Positions 24,101-36,019 of a DNA stretch of 64,000 nucleotides are shown here, piece after piece (position 1 is the stretch's first letter; each line of letters starts with the position of its first letter). Source of the DNA: Sialis fuliginosa (Eukaryota; Arthropoda; Insecta; Megaloptera; Sialidae); the NCBI GenBank assembly GCA_961205875.1, contig OY540816.1, forward strand, positions 21,958,701-22,022,700. Reading direction: 5' to 3'. Below the pieces are notes generated by a model, which saw only the letters and a program-made list of their open reading frames with translations, had not been told where the DNA came from and did no database searches. Position numbers and translations under genes: made by a program.

Positions 24101-24588
24101 TACGACTCCCGTTTCCAATCGGCCCCGAAAATGGCCCCAATGACCCGACAGGCCGTGCCATTTTATCAGAGAGTTCAACCCGTTCAAACTCCTGCTGCAA
24201 TTTTGTCGAATAAGTTGTTCGAACCTGAAAGATACCAATCTCCAGCTGCTTCACTTGGTCAAGTACGTTTTTTGTTATTTTTATTGACGTACTGATTGTT
24301 CAAATCTGCTTTGATAGGGATTTAGCAACTTCCATTTTATTTGTTTGGTAATTTTTGTATATTCAGGTACAAAACTACAAGAAAGATTTAATTGAAGAAG
24401 AAAAAGAAAAATTTGAAGGAACGCCAAAATACGATGAAATTTTTGGAATTGCCCCAAAACCAAGTTATATGCCATACAGTTTTGCTCCTGATTTTCAACA
24501 AGGGAAACCAAGTAATGATCGTCCTTTATCTAAAATAGCTGTCAGTAATGGAGACTCGGCCTATGAAATCGTCCTTAACTATAAATGA
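21177..24588 (+). CDS. Secreted protein of 159 aa (cuticle-type architecture), three exons
   Basis: Exons: 21177-21188 (M-V-P-I, ending at donor GTGAGT), 24017-24262, 24367-24588; all junctions are phase 0. The signal peptide MVPIIFFLAIAFTKA is split after codon 4; the mature protein begins near QYMNNYP. It is rich in Tyr, Gln, Pro and Ala (GGMEYRYYDSRF, VQPVQTPAAI), then has a charged central segment (KKDLIEEEKEKFEG) and a Pro/Tyr-rich tail ending EIVLNYK. It has no R&R chitin-binding consensus and I do not recognise the family. The tiny first exon and split signal peptide are typical of insect cuticular and other secreted proteins and match the two cuticular genes further right. TCAGTCAGT at 21129-21137 is a likely initiator. 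The 2.8-kb first intron contains a Tigger-like element. Confidence 0.75.
21189..22775. other. Large intron 1 of the secreted protein, left part
   Basis: Holds loosely repeated phrases (AATGTGAATTTTTGTG..., GTTTTGAGTTTATTT) every roughly 100 bp at 21210-21660, a poly-C run at 22087-22100 and a GC-richer patch at 22440-22680. No exon is recognised. Confidence 0.4.
22776..23309 (-). mobile_element. Pogo/Tigger-like element, copy 1, with transposase-tail ORF
   Basis: 534 bp with terminal inverted repeats CAGTAAAAGCTC / GAGCTTTTACTG and TA on both sides (22774-22775 and 23310-23311), the target of Tc1/mariner/pogo elements. The minus strand carries a 76-codon ORF (22954-23184) of acidic/basic composition ending [16 protein letters not shown], which looks like the C terminus of a Tigger/jerky-type transposase; the catalytic part is absent. 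A near-identical copy lies at 56871-57405. It sits in the first intron of the secreted-protein gene. Confidence 0.85.
23500..23560 (+). repeat. Interspersed CTCACGCATAACCGACGTA repeat, copy
   Basis: TTATACATTTACTCATCTC, TCTCTTACGCATAACCGACG and GTGGCTTGTA match copies at 13843-13937 and 48294-48345 and an inverted one at about 36430-36500. Confidence 0.6.
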
Positions 24589-27500
24589 AATCTATTTTGT
24601 ATATTTAAAATGTAAATATAATTTGTTTATACTTGTACACTTTTTAACTAGAATATAAATTATTTTTTAAATAATCTTTTACTTGTAATTAAGAAAATAT
24701 AACTAAAATGTTGCAAGGATTACTTGAAATGTCCTGGAACAATTAGGGCAAGAAATAATTAATATTAATAAAAAATTGTGTGTCTTTCTCTTGAATACTT
24801 ATCACTTGCATAACTTATGAACTACTGAACCGATTTTGATGAAACTTGGTTATGTATTTGGAACTGGCATGTAGATAGCCCCATATAAAAATCATCAAAA
24901 TCGTGTGTAGAGGGGAGGGATAGTGAACTGGTGGGTTAGGGCGCCACCACTGAAGGGTAAATTAATAAAATGCTAGTCATTTGGAGTTCAAAAGGGTTCA
25001 GTTTGTCTGGCAGAATAAGAAGTTCTTGAAGGTTTGAACAAGACAAAAAACAAAGTAGATTGAATAATTTTAATGTTTACCTATATACAACTTTATTTGT
25101 TGTAAAACAAACGTAAATGATTTGCAATTATTTTTAATGAGATTTGATTTTTAGTTATTTTAGTGAAAGTGAAAGAATTTGAAAGTCATATCAAGGCTGT
25201 CTTCGACAATGCCATTGTCAAGTATTACAATTGTGACGTAATGTACCTACAGTAGTTACCGTTGTTAAAAGTACAGTGGCGTAATTATTATGAAGCAGGG
25301 CTTATTTTAGTGTGTAGTTATAGCTTGTTTCTGTAGATCTAAAAATAAAAAGTGCAGTTGTAAAAGTATAAAAGCAAAAAAAAATTATTGCAGTTATAAA
25401 ATTTTCTTAAAATAACCTCTGCTATGAAGTAAAAGGTAAATATTTTAACCCTTAACCTGACATGAAATAACCGTTTTATTGATGTAAATATATATATGCA
25501 ACATGCATTTATAACGATTAGATTTCGATATGGATGTACCTACCAAAGATACGAACCACTATAAGTCGCCATCTCTTAGGTATACTTTGAACTACGAATA
25601 TATTTGCATAGTAAATAAAATTATTTAAAAAAAAAATAATCGTTTTTGGTAAAATTATTTTGTTTCATTCAAGATCCACTCAAAAACTAATCGATTGTAC
25701 TGTGAATTAACCCCCCTCCCCCCTTTCTTCCCCAAAAAAACTAAAATATTACCTTTATATTTTACTTCATCAATAATTTTTTGTGCAAAAGTGTGTCAGT
25801 CTGTCTGTTTTTCTTTCACGGCTAAACTTGATACAATTTGGTACGGAGATATGGACTACTTTGTATCCCGAAAATTTATTAGATAAAAAAATGTACGTAT
25901 TATAGGTTATACATTTTTGGCATAGACATCTAGCGTGTAAATTCGAAACTAAAAACATGTTTTATCGATTATCATTAAAACAGAAATCTGTATTATCTAA
26001 CATTCTTCTTCTTTTTTTCTGAGAGCTCCTACCTAACCTAAATTCCACGCGAACGAAGTCACGGGTAACATCCAGTTTATAATAATGAATACCTATATGT
26101 ATAATATTAAAACTACTATGTCACTATGATTATGTTCAACTCTTGTACTTTTTTATTTACTGCAAAACAAAGAATTTGAAGTTCAAGGTATTTGTAATAC
26201 AGGTTGTGACAATTTAAATTGTATCTCTTATAAAACATAACTAACTGAACTGAAGGTTAAATATCTTTAGTATAACATTAACCATTTAACAATTTAATTA
26301 AAAGTAAATACATAAACTTACTAAAAAACATATTCGGCAGGCGTGGGAATATATTGAGGTGTGTCTAACTAACCGTTTTAGATGAAACTTGGTGTATATG
26401 TATATAGTTTAATTGAATCTAAAAAATGAGAACACTTATTAAATATCATGAAAAATTGTTTTTTAATAAAAATTTTTTAATCCGGTGAGCCTAAGGGCGG
26501 GTATAATATACCTAAATAATCGCTCGATATTTTAAAATCCATAAAAATACAATGGTTTCTAAAAAAGTTTTTAACCTTTTTTTGTGTAATCTTTTATTTG
26601 AGGGGGGGGTCCAAGTTCTGTGACGTTTTGGGGTTTAAAAAAATGTGATGGGGGAGTGGGGGGTTAAAAATGCATGAATTTTGCATGACGTATTTTATGG
26701 GTGCCCCCTCACTATTCTAAACGTGAATACAGTATAATATATAATATATATTATATTTTATACTTATATTACAAAGTCTAGTTGACCCTGTAAAAGTTAA
26801 GGCGTGCCGGATTTAGATCTATTGTCTTTATTTTTTACATATTTCCTCTACAGTTGTATCACTAACCTGTTACTCTAGATGTGACATTTAAATTGTTTAG
26901 TTTTTTGTCAAACGTCTCTGCAAGAAATACGGCGACATGAAAATTAGAATATTTATTCGAGTTGATTGTAGTTTATGACTAAATTTGGTTGCAATATTTT
27001 TATAAATTATTTATAATCGACAGGTGTCGTTTATAATATTTAAATATTTAGATTTCAATCATATTTTAAGGAAATATATTTTTACAATTTTTTTTGAGAA
27101 TATGCAAAATATTTTTATATCATATTATAAGGAAGCTTATGAAACATTTTTTTTTTATAAATAACTTTTTACTGCTTTTAATTAATCAAAAACTCGGAAC
27201 GTTTTAGCAGATATTACAGTGAATACAAAATTCTACCATATAATTATAATCGTCCTTGAGTTTTTTTTCATTATGTGTCTATAAAAATTATAATTGAATT
27301 TTCTCTGAAGCAAAAGCTAAACTAACTCTTTCTGCGAGGTGTCAAATCGTTATGAATTTGTTCGAAAATTTAGAGCTGTACTAATAAATGTACATATAAA
27401 TAATATAAATTCCTTTTTTATGGTGTACACTTGTCACAACTGCTTTAAGATCGCTGATTTCTACTTAATATGAATGCTTTAAAGTAATTCATATAAACTA

Positions 27501-27727
27501 ATATACCATTTGTTAAAACTGCTAATGTTTATTCGAGAACAAATTTTTTATAATTTATAATACTGGACTTTAAAGTGCTTTTACTTATAAGCACTTTATT
27601 AAAATTATTTGAAATTTTTATTTGTACTAGACTTATATAATGAACATTGAAAAACAATACCAAAATTTGTGTGATTTAAATTTACAAAGTACTATGTCGC
27701 TCAACAAAAGACATTTTTTTTAAAAAC
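24589..27727. other. Intergenic, repeat-rich
   Basis: No gene seen. A remnant CAGTGGCG hAT-type end occurs near 25274. 25780-26065 is a copy of the GATGAAATTTGG / CTAGCGTG repeat family. 26600-26720 is G-rich low-complexity sequence. The rest is AT-rich. Confidence 0.45.
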
Positions 27728-27855
27728 ATTATTGAGCTATTAAGGTATAATAAAACGTGAATTAAATCAATTTGGCTTCTGAACGGTTTATATTATTGAG
27801 CTATTAAGGTATAATAAAAAGTGAATTGAGTTAATTTGGCTTCTGAACGGTTTAT
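27728..27855. repeat. Tandem duplication, 2 x 64 bp
   Basis: ATTATTGAGCTATTAAGGTA through GGCTTCTGAACGGTTTAT is repeated at a period of exactly 64 bases with a few substitutions. Confidence 0.85.
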
Positions 27856-29340
27856 ATATACAAAACTTTATCTATGTCCGTAAAAAATCTTCGTTACACT
27901 TGAAAAAGAAAGGTTCAATGAATAGATTTAAAATATTCTAGTCATGTACCCACTACAATACTATATTATGGATATTTTAGTTCACCAACTTTCCAAAAGA
28001 TGGCGTCATTTGTATTATATTTGATTTGTTTTATTCTTCTATAATTATTTCCATTTAATATAATTCATTTCGCGTTTTTTTTTTAATATGAAATTTTTAA
28101 TTATGTTTTAATATAAAGTAAAAAATGAAACGTAAAATGAAAGTTAAAATATTTTATTTATGATTTTTGAATAAATAAATATGTACAACGTTTCGTTCCG
28201 CATGGCTTTATTTTTTATAAACTTTACTCGAATATCCCCACAGTTTCGACCTAGTATATCCCTTTAAATTTATTTTATTTTATATTGTAGAAATTAGTTA
28301 ATTTTGAAATGATATGTCCAACACGAACTTGACCGTTTTATTTTCAATAATTTCAATAAATGAGGAAATGCTAATGCACCTGTCAGATCAATATTGTACC
28401 TTTATCACACCCATAGCAATTAGTAATTAGTTTGTTTCTAGTTTGTTCACACTCTAATTATTTTTACTATGTTTACATATTACAATTGCATCTATTTTTA
28501 TGTAAAACAATTACACACATTTTTTATTTATATTTACACAACTGGGAGCGTGTTGAAATGGAATTTTTAATATTTAACCAACCGTTAAGTATGGATTAAA
28601 ATATCATGTATGTATAATCTATTTGTTTATCGAAAGTAGTTCTATATCATTGCCATATATATTATATAAAATTAATATGGGAGAAGTGAAGTTCTTTTTT
28701 GTTGTGGATATTGTTTTAAATGTCAACACCCACAATATTTAACATATTTCTGACTAAGAGTTTATTTTACAGGTAATGATATTTTGTAATTATTTTCTTT
28801 AAGGAAATACTACATTAATATATTTTTATTATTTTACAATAGACTCTTTAAAATAAATAAGGTAAGATAAAATATTTTGTTTATATAATATTAGGCAGTA
28901 GTGTAACCAGGGGTGGCAAGGGGACTCCCCCCCCCTCTGGAGTGGGGTGAGTAGTTAATGGGCGATATAAAATATATATATGGAGAAACACTTTCGTTTG
29001 TTGGTAGTTAGTGCCCCTCTCCTCTTCCCAGAAATTTTGTGAAAATTTAGGTTTGAAGAAAAAAATTGTAAAACATGAGAGTTTTGCAAAAATGGTAAAT
29101 TAAGTTATTCAGTAACACTATAAGATTTTCTTTTGTGAAAAAGCGAAAAAATGTATTTTAAAACAATGGGTAAAAAAATAAATGATACAATAAAATAATC
29201 TAAAGATTGGCGTTTAGACCGTAATTATTTTCTAGCATAGATATTTTTACCTAATATTTAAAAAAAAAATTCAGAATTTAATTAAATTATTTATTTTTAT
29301 TTAAACAATTTTCATTTGTTCCTTTTTTAATACAGTAGAG
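27856..29340. other. Intergenic spacer
   Basis: AT-rich with no gene visible. A partial hAT-like end (GTGTAACCAGGGGTGGCAAG) occurs near 28903. Confidence 0.4.
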
Positions 29341-29545
29341 CAACGGTTCTTAAACTTATGTGGTCTAGGGACCTTATTTTGAACAATTATTTTTCATGGA
29401 CCCCCTCCTGACAGAGAAACAACGAAGGTAGTTAGATACTAATTAATAATTGGTAAATAGAAATGTAAAAGTAGGTACTTTAATTTATGCCAAATATGTT
29501 TCACGGACCCCTGGGGGTCCGCGGACTTTAGTTTAAGAACCTATG
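29341..29545. mobile_element. Short hAT MITE with 8-bp TSD
   Basis: 205 bp with ends CAACGGTTCTTAAAC and GTTTAAGAACCTATG, the common hAT GGTTCTTAAAC type, flanked by CAGTAGAG at 29333-29340 and 29546-29553. The interior has GACCCCCTCC and GACCCCTGGGGGTC. No ORF. Confidence 0.85.
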
Positions 29546-29895
29546 CAGTAGAGCATTTATAATTTGATAATTTCATTTATATTAAATATTAGTTTTTAGT
29601 AGTTTTTTCCCGCGAATTTATATATTTTTTTTATCTAATCAATTTTTAGACACAAAGTTACTTAAGTTAATTATATCCCTACCAAATTTCATTAAGATCG
29701 GTTTAGCCGTGAAAAGGTAACAAACAGACATCGCATTTATAATATTAGTATAGATTTTTGGGTAATAAAATAAAATAATTGTATAAATAAATAAAAGAAG
29801 TAATTATTTATTTACTTAAATATTTACATCACACAACACTGTCCAATAAAAAATATAACACAAACAATTAAATAATATTGACTAAATAAAGAAAA

Positions 29896-31854
29896 TTACG
29901 CCTTATTGAAAGAATAGCTGAAACCATCTGGATTCCTTTGGAGGTTGAGTTTACCGGGTGGGAAGAATCTGTGTGGGGCTGGGGTAGTTTGTTGGTATTG
30001 CTGGGGTTGGGGTTGATATTGTTGTTGTTGGGGTTGGGGGGCGAAATGTTGCTGTTGTTGTGGAGCAGCGGCGTATTGTTGAGCTTGTGGGAAGTGTTGT
30101 TGTGGAGCAACTGGAGCAGCTCCAACAGAGTTATAGTTCTGTTCATACAAAGATGGGTTGTAAGATCCATCGTCGTAACGACCTTGTGCCTGGTAAGCTT
30201 GCTGAGGTTGGTGGTAAGCCTGTTGTGGCTGGTAAGCAGCTGGAGCTGGGGCAGCTGGCGCTGGTGGAGCTACTGGAAGATGATCTCCAGTTGCCCGGAA
30301 ACCGTCCTTACCGGCTGTGTAGGTGACAGTGCGTCTTTGACCGCTGGGGTCTACATAGCTGTAAGATCCTTTACGGTTTCCGTTTACGTCGCTTTCTTCT
30401 TTGAATTCAACGCCATCTTCTTGGGTGTAGGCTGAGCCGAATGTTCCGTCACCGCTGAGGTACCTCTGCTCGCTGAGGATTGCCGCCGTTTGGGGGTCTC
30501 TGTTGTAGTTGTGTTGCTGCGCTAAGCAGACTGCTACCAGTGACAAAAGAGCGACCTGGGAAAATTTACGGGTTTTGTAAAAATATTTAACTGAAGATGT
30601 AACCATGAATATTTTGTCTAAAATATTTTTTATGAAAATTCGTTATTTTGGAAATAATCCGCTGGAAAGTCTTTAAATTTTTTTTTGATCTATTGGCAAT
30701 AAGTATTAAAAAGTCAGGGGTTAGGTTTTTTTATTTCCGGTTTTTATATGAAATTTTTTTCAAGTTCGAAGGCGTGGTGATAATAAAAAATAATGCATAT
30801 GATTTTATTGACAAAAAAATAGATTTGACAATGAAGATAATATCTTTCATTGAAGGTTAACTTGTTAAAAAAGACTAACTGTATTATTTGCAATGTTATA
30901 ATTAATAATGTTATATTTTTAGAAGATTATTTTTTATGTTAGTTTATTTTATTAAATATTGCACCTAGTTTTTTCAGAGCCATTTTTTTATTAGTATTTA
31001 TAAGAGATTATCTTGTTCAACTTAATCTGTATTAGAACCCCCCCCACCCTTAAAATTACAAAAAAAATATTTCTTTTATCTTACTTAAAAACATGCATTT
31101 TTTTTGTCTTGAAGAATTAGTTCATTTTTGTTAATAAATTAACTTTAGTTAAGAAGAAAAACCCCGACTTCAAAAACTGTTAAATTTTATTATTATAAAC
31201 ATTCAAATATTTTTAGAATTAAAAGGTTTTATTTCTCAACCAATTAGTTACCCTAGAATTTCCTTTAATTTTTTTTGTTAATAGATTAAACTTAATTTTT
31301 CAAGCAAGTATTACTTGTAAATTATTAATTTAGGTAATCAAAAAATTTAAGAAAATTTTCTAATTATTATATTTTAAAAATCAAATTATTTATCCCAATC
31401 TTCCCCTAAAAAATCCTGTTAAATTTCACCAAAAAATGATAACTACCCAAACCAATCAGTTTATTAAATAATAGGTTTTCCCATTTTCACTTTTATCTAA
31501 CTTAAATTGTAAGTGAGTTAAGTTAAGTAATACAATACTAACGGTTCTATTTGTACTACCATTTTTTCTAATTATTATATTTTAAAATATCAAGTTATTT
31601 ATCCCAATCTTCCCCTAAAAAATCCTGTTAAAATAACTACTCAAACCAATTTTTTTAAATTTTAAAATATTAAGTTATTTATCCCAATCTTCCCCTATTA
31701 AATTTCACCAAAACCAATCAGTTTATTAAATAATAAGTTTTCCCATTTTCACTTTTATCTAACAAGTAACTTAAGTTAAGTAATACAATACTAACGGTAC
31801 TATTAGTACTACAAACCAGTTAAAGCAACAATAATTACTCACAATTCTGAACAT
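29896..31854 (-). CDS. RR-1 cuticular protein (Chitin_bind_4), two exons
   Basis: Exon 1 is 31854-31843 (M-F-R-I, donor GTGAGT at 31842) and exon 2 is 30555-29896 (acceptor CCCAG), phase 0; 223 residues. Signal peptide MFRIVALLSLVAVCLA, then the R&R chitin-binding domain at about residues 38-99: GDGTFGSAYTQEDGVEF, GSYSYVDPSGQRRTVTY, AGKDGFRATGDHLP. The motif is the RR-1 type of flexible cuticle. The rest is a low-complexity tail of Ala/Pro/Gln with many QQ and YQPQQ units and a final Asn/Phe/Ser segment. It is secreted by epidermis and binds chitin in the procuticle. Reading exon 2 straight through from an upstream ATG would give a false N terminus (MVTSSVKYFYK...); the spliced version restores a signal peptide. 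A polyadenylation signal is near 29812 on this strand. Confidence 0.95.
30556..31842 (-). repeat. RR-1 gene intron with internal duplications
   Basis: 31365-31800 carries two to three partial duplications of a block containing TTATTTATCCCAATCTTCCC, AAAATCCTGTTAAA and AACCAATCAGTTTATTAAAT. No exon is seen. Confidence 0.7.
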
Positions 31855-31900
31855 GGTGAAATGTATTAGCGTACAGTGGTCTACCAGTGTGGCAAACAAT

Positions 31901-31936
31901 GACTGATTTGATGCCGGGGCCGCAGTCCCTTTTATA
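31901..31936 (-). promoter_or_regulatory. Core promoter of the RR-1 cuticular gene
   Basis: On the minus strand TATAAAAG (31936-31929) is followed about 25-30 bases later by TCAGTC (31906-31901), an arthropod initiator. The ATG follows about 50 bases downstream at 31854. Confidence 0.8.
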
Positions 31937-32010
31937 CATCATCGGCAACCTTGATCCGACCCTGGTTACCCACCCTAGCTACTGAAGACAACTTCTTTCC
32001 ACTTTGTCTT

Positions 32011-32880
32011 CATTGTTGTTAGGACTTATAGATTGTAACTATGCTCTTTTTTGGTATAGATTTTGAAATTTTATGTACTGTTAACTTATTTTTAATAATT
32101 CATAAGTTTATCTAAGATTTTTGTTTTTGTAAATAAAATTTTTCGAATTTGAGATTTTGAAGGAAATATTCATGTAGATCTTCCCTGAATCTATTTTTGA
32201 TTATTTTTGACATGTGTCTGTCTGTCTGTCGGTTGATCGTTGACAATTTTAACTCAAAAATAGTGAAAATGTTTATTCGGATCAATTTTCTTCAAGAAAG
32301 AAAATTTCTTTTTTTAACTTTATTGTTGTTAGGACTTATAGATTGTAACTATGCTCTTTTTTGGTATAGATTTTGAAATTTTATGTACTATTAATAATTG
32401 GTAAATTTAGGATCTATCTAAGCTTTTTGTTTTTGTAAGCCAAATTTTTTTAATTTGAGATTTTGAAGGAAATATTCATGTAGATCTTCCCTAAATCTAT
32501 TTTTGATTATTTTTGACATGTGCCTGTCTGTCTTTCGGTTGATCATTGACAACTGTAACTCAAAAATAGTGAAATTGTTTATTAGGATCAATTTTCTTCA
32601 TGAAAGAAAATTTCTTATTTTTTTTAACTTCATTGTTGTTAGGACTTATAGATTGTAACTATGCTCCTTTTTGATATAGATTTTGAAATTTTATGTACTG
32701 TTAACTTAATTTTAATAATTCATAAGTTTAGGATCTATCTAAGCTTTTTGTTTTTGTAAGCCAAATTTTTTTAATTTGAGTTTTTGAATGAAATATCCAT
32801 CTGAATCTATTTGATTATTTTTGACATGTGCCTGTCTGTCTGTCGGTTGATCATTGACAATTGTAACTCAAAAATAGTGA
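32011..32880. repeat. Tandem array, about 2.8 x 310 bp
   Basis: Units starting ATTGTTGTTAGGACTTATAG begin at 32011, 32321 and 32631, an exact 310-base period. Each contains TGACATGTGYCTGTCTGTC and AACTCAAAAATAGTGAA. The third unit is shortened. The array begins about 75 bp upstream of the TATA box of the RR-1 cuticular gene. Confidence 0.9.
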
Positions 32881-35770
32881 ATAGGTATAAGTCTATATTA
32901 ATTTAATAGCAAATATTATCATTTTATTTTTTAATCCAACGTTTCTTTATATGTTACAGTACACATATTTTGAAAGTATTTTAATATTATGAAACCATAC
33001 AGTTCATTAAAATTTTAATTAGTCTAAATAAATGGGTATACCTATCAGGAAATAATACATTCATTTTAAAATGTATTAAAAGAGAAAAAAAAATAATCGT
33101 ATTTTAAAATCATGCGAAATTCGCACGCTTCAACTTGTATTGCAGTAAAAATTGGAGCATTCTCTGTAATAAAAAAATTGCAGTAATGAATAATTAATTA
33201 GAATGTTTTGTACAAACACATTTAATTACATTTTATTTGGTAACTTAAGATGTCCAAGTGAAGAAATATTTATAAAGTGATTTTACTAGAGTTACACACG
33301 TGACAACTGCATCTCTGTCTCGTCCCAGTCTCGTCTCCTTTACCTGACCGAGACGAGAACAAAAAATCTCCATGTAATTTTTGAATAAAAAATGTAAATT
33401 TATAAAATATTATTATAATATTACAACTGTAAAATAGAATGCATCTTTGGTTTCTAAGAAAAAGTCACGTCTTCTTGTTTGTATACATGGGCCAAGTGTT
33501 TCTAAATAGTTTTTAAGTTGTACCTATATCCATAAAGATTTTGGAGCAAGAATATTATAAAATCATGAACTTTTTAGGAAACAAATTTTTGAATGAAGCT
33601 TCGGAATAAATTTTATAATACATACACTGCAATGTGTGACGAAACGTGGGCCAATAGAACGACTTAATCAACGCGGGGTGTACCCAGAAGACTAGAGCTA
33701 TAGAATTTTAATGTTTCCATTGCAATTTTGGATGAAATGTTGGTTATAATGATTGAATTATTTCATAGTTTACTTTGACAAATTGTAATCTCAAAGATAC
33801 ATTTATAATGTCAACATATCTTATAGAAATGCAATAAGGAAAAAATACTATCTAATTGATTTTTTTATGTTGCTTACAAATTAAATATTTAATTAGCTGC
33901 TCATATATGCCATGTCCATTAACTTATAAATAAATGTTTTACACTGTTCTTTATCAATTAAATTATTTATTTAAATTTGCTTCGATTATTAATTAGTAGT
34001 CATTAAAAAATGTAAGAATTTACATTACATCCATACTACTACTGTCTGTCTGTCTGTTTGTTACCTTTTCACGGCTAAACCGATCTTGATGAAATTTGGC
34101 AGGAAGATAGCTTACATCCTAAGGAAGGGCATAGGCTACTTTGTATCCCGAAAAATGTAATAGATAAAAAAATGTGTGTGACATTTGTTCGCAATATTAT
34201 TTATACATTTTTGGCGTAAACAGCTAGCATGCAAATGTTAAACTAAAACCTGTTTTATCGACTATCATAACAGAAATCTGTATAACCTAACTTGTATTCC
34301 ACGCAAACGAAGTAGCGGATAACGGCTAGTAGAAATACAAACTGAAATTTCAGAAAATAAAACTAATTTTAATTAATAATATAGGGCTTTTGGAAGTAGG
34401 GGTCTAAATCATACGAATATTTACAATGGGGGAAGATGGATCAAACGTTACTAACATTAACTTCCGCTTTCTTATAAATTATTATTAAATTTAGTTACAT
34501 AAGCCAATTTTGATTTAAAAATTTTTTATATAAAATTCAAAAATTATTTAAAAAAAAATAATAATAAATAAAAACAATCTTATTAATATATATATATATA
34601 GCTAATAGATGATCTAAATAAATAATATTTAATCAATTTCATGGACAATATCACGTGAAAAAAAAACGACAAAAAATATTGACAAGGTAATATTTTTGCT
34701 ATCAAAAATTCACTCATCGAATATTCTTCAAATTTGCTACAGTTTTTTTTCTTCAGACATTTATTTTTAATGTCAATGAAACTTCATCCGTTATAATTTA
34801 AAGTTTATCATATAATAATAATTACTTTATTTATTAGTAAAACTTGATTTAAAAGCATCAGCTTATATAAATATTAATGTCTTATTATTATACTTCTAAC
34901 CGGAAAGTTTCTTTAATGAAGGTTTTTGTGTACATTTTTGCCCGAGGATCTTCGACAACGACGAATTTGTTGACATTGTTGTATCTAGATCATTTACTTG
35001 TATGTAGTTATTGACGTAAATACGACTTAACAGTGGCGTAGAGAACTTTTACTTTTTAATTTTGAAAATTAATTATTTTATTGAGTTTTGCAATGTATAC
35101 AATGATTTAAATTTTAAACCAGAGGTGTCAAATATATATATGAAGACGTGCTATCAAATTCAAAGAGTTGGCAAGCCGCTACCCTACCAAAAATGGTATT
35201 TTTAAAAGTCAATTTATATTTTTTCAATGGAAAACGACAAAAATAACAACTTTTGCTTAAAATAATTTTTCAGCAAATGAACAAAATAGTTGTAGATTTT
35301 TGGATATTCATGAATTTTTTAATAGGTTTATAACCATTAAAATAAAAAGATTAAAGAATTTAAAAAAATATCTAATAAAAGTAAGAGAAATGTTTTTTAT
35401 TTTATTTTGTATTTACCTTTGCTATTTAATTTTTTTATAAAATTAGTTTTGGAAATGATTGATTCTTTTATTAACATCGAAAATACATATAAGCAGTGGC
35501 GTGTTAAGCAAAAGGCACTTTAGGTAAAGTTGGGGGGGGGGGCAGGTCCGTAACTACCAAGCATAGAGGGTTTCCGAACAAACGAAAGTGGATAGATAAA
35601 GATCCGATGGATGACTTGTTGCTCCAGGGCCCCAGAGCCTCTAGTTACAACCCTTTGGCGGGCGGAGGGGTGAAGAGTAAAAAAAATACGATCTTCAAAA
35701 AAAAATATGATAGAACATAAAAAATTTAAAACTACTATTCGATTGCCTCTGTTGCACTTTTACACGAGCC
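32881..35770. other. Intergenic, repeat remnants
   Basis: Holds a 33634-33700 fragment of the GATGTCCACTGCAATGTG repeat family, a Helitron-like tail at 34030-34333 ending GGCTAGT, and CAGTGGCG-type hAT ends near 35032 and 35495. No gene seen. Confidence 0.45.
34030..34333 (+). mobile_element. Helitron-like / CTAGT-ended repeat copy
   Basis: CTGTCTGTCTGTTTGTTACC, ACGGCTAAACCGATCTTGAT, GATGAAATTTGGCAG and CATAGGCTACTTTGTATCCC, ending AACGAAGTAGCGGATAACGG then CTAGT. Other copies: 3069-3330, 25780-26065, 29660-29752, 57420-57640. This layout resembles Lep1-type Helitron-like repeats of insects. Confidence 0.6.
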
Positions 35771-35865
35771 CTGAAGATGTCCACTGCAATGTGTGACGAA
35801 ACGTTGGTTGATTACACCCAGAAGCCAAGATCCATATCAAGATCAAGATCACCGCGGAAGCCTTA
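35771..35865 (+). repeat. CTGAAGATGTCC...GAAACG repeat family, near-complete copy
   Basis: CTGAAGAT, then a stem-loop (GTCCAC, six-base loop, GTGTGAC), GAAACGTTGG, ACACCCAGAAGCCAAGATCC and the tail ACCGCGGAAGCCT. The best inverted copy is at 43919-44042. Degenerate copies: 7141-7210, 33634-33700, 39535-39617, 44816-44893, 51919-51998 and about 60424-60480. Confidence 0.8.
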
Positions 35866-35983
35866 ATACTTGTACTATTCGATTTTTCATTCAGAAACAA
35901 AAAAAATATTTTCTAAAGAAAATTTTTTTTTAGTTCCTCCAGCACTGGCTAATAATTTCCGCATCATTTCCTGTAACTGTTCG

Positions 35984-35985
<2 letters not shown>

Positions 35986-36017
<32 letters not shown>
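35986..36017. repeat. (GT)n microsatellite
   Basis: About 16 GT units in a GC-richer block that also contains GCGCTCCGCCTGCGCTACGG. Confidence 0.95.

Positions 36018-36019
<2 letters not shown>

Noticed and set aside
29938-30435. 165-codon open frame opposite the RR-1 gene
   Set aside because: Shadow of the Gln/Pro/Ala-rich cuticle coding sequence; Leu/Trp/Gly-rich with no signal peptide or domain.
30556-30606. Unspliced N terminus MVTSSVKYFYK for the RR-1 protein
   Set aside because: Lies upstream of a clear CCCAG acceptor; splicing to M-F-R-I at 31854 gives a proper signal peptide and a TATA/initiator promoter.
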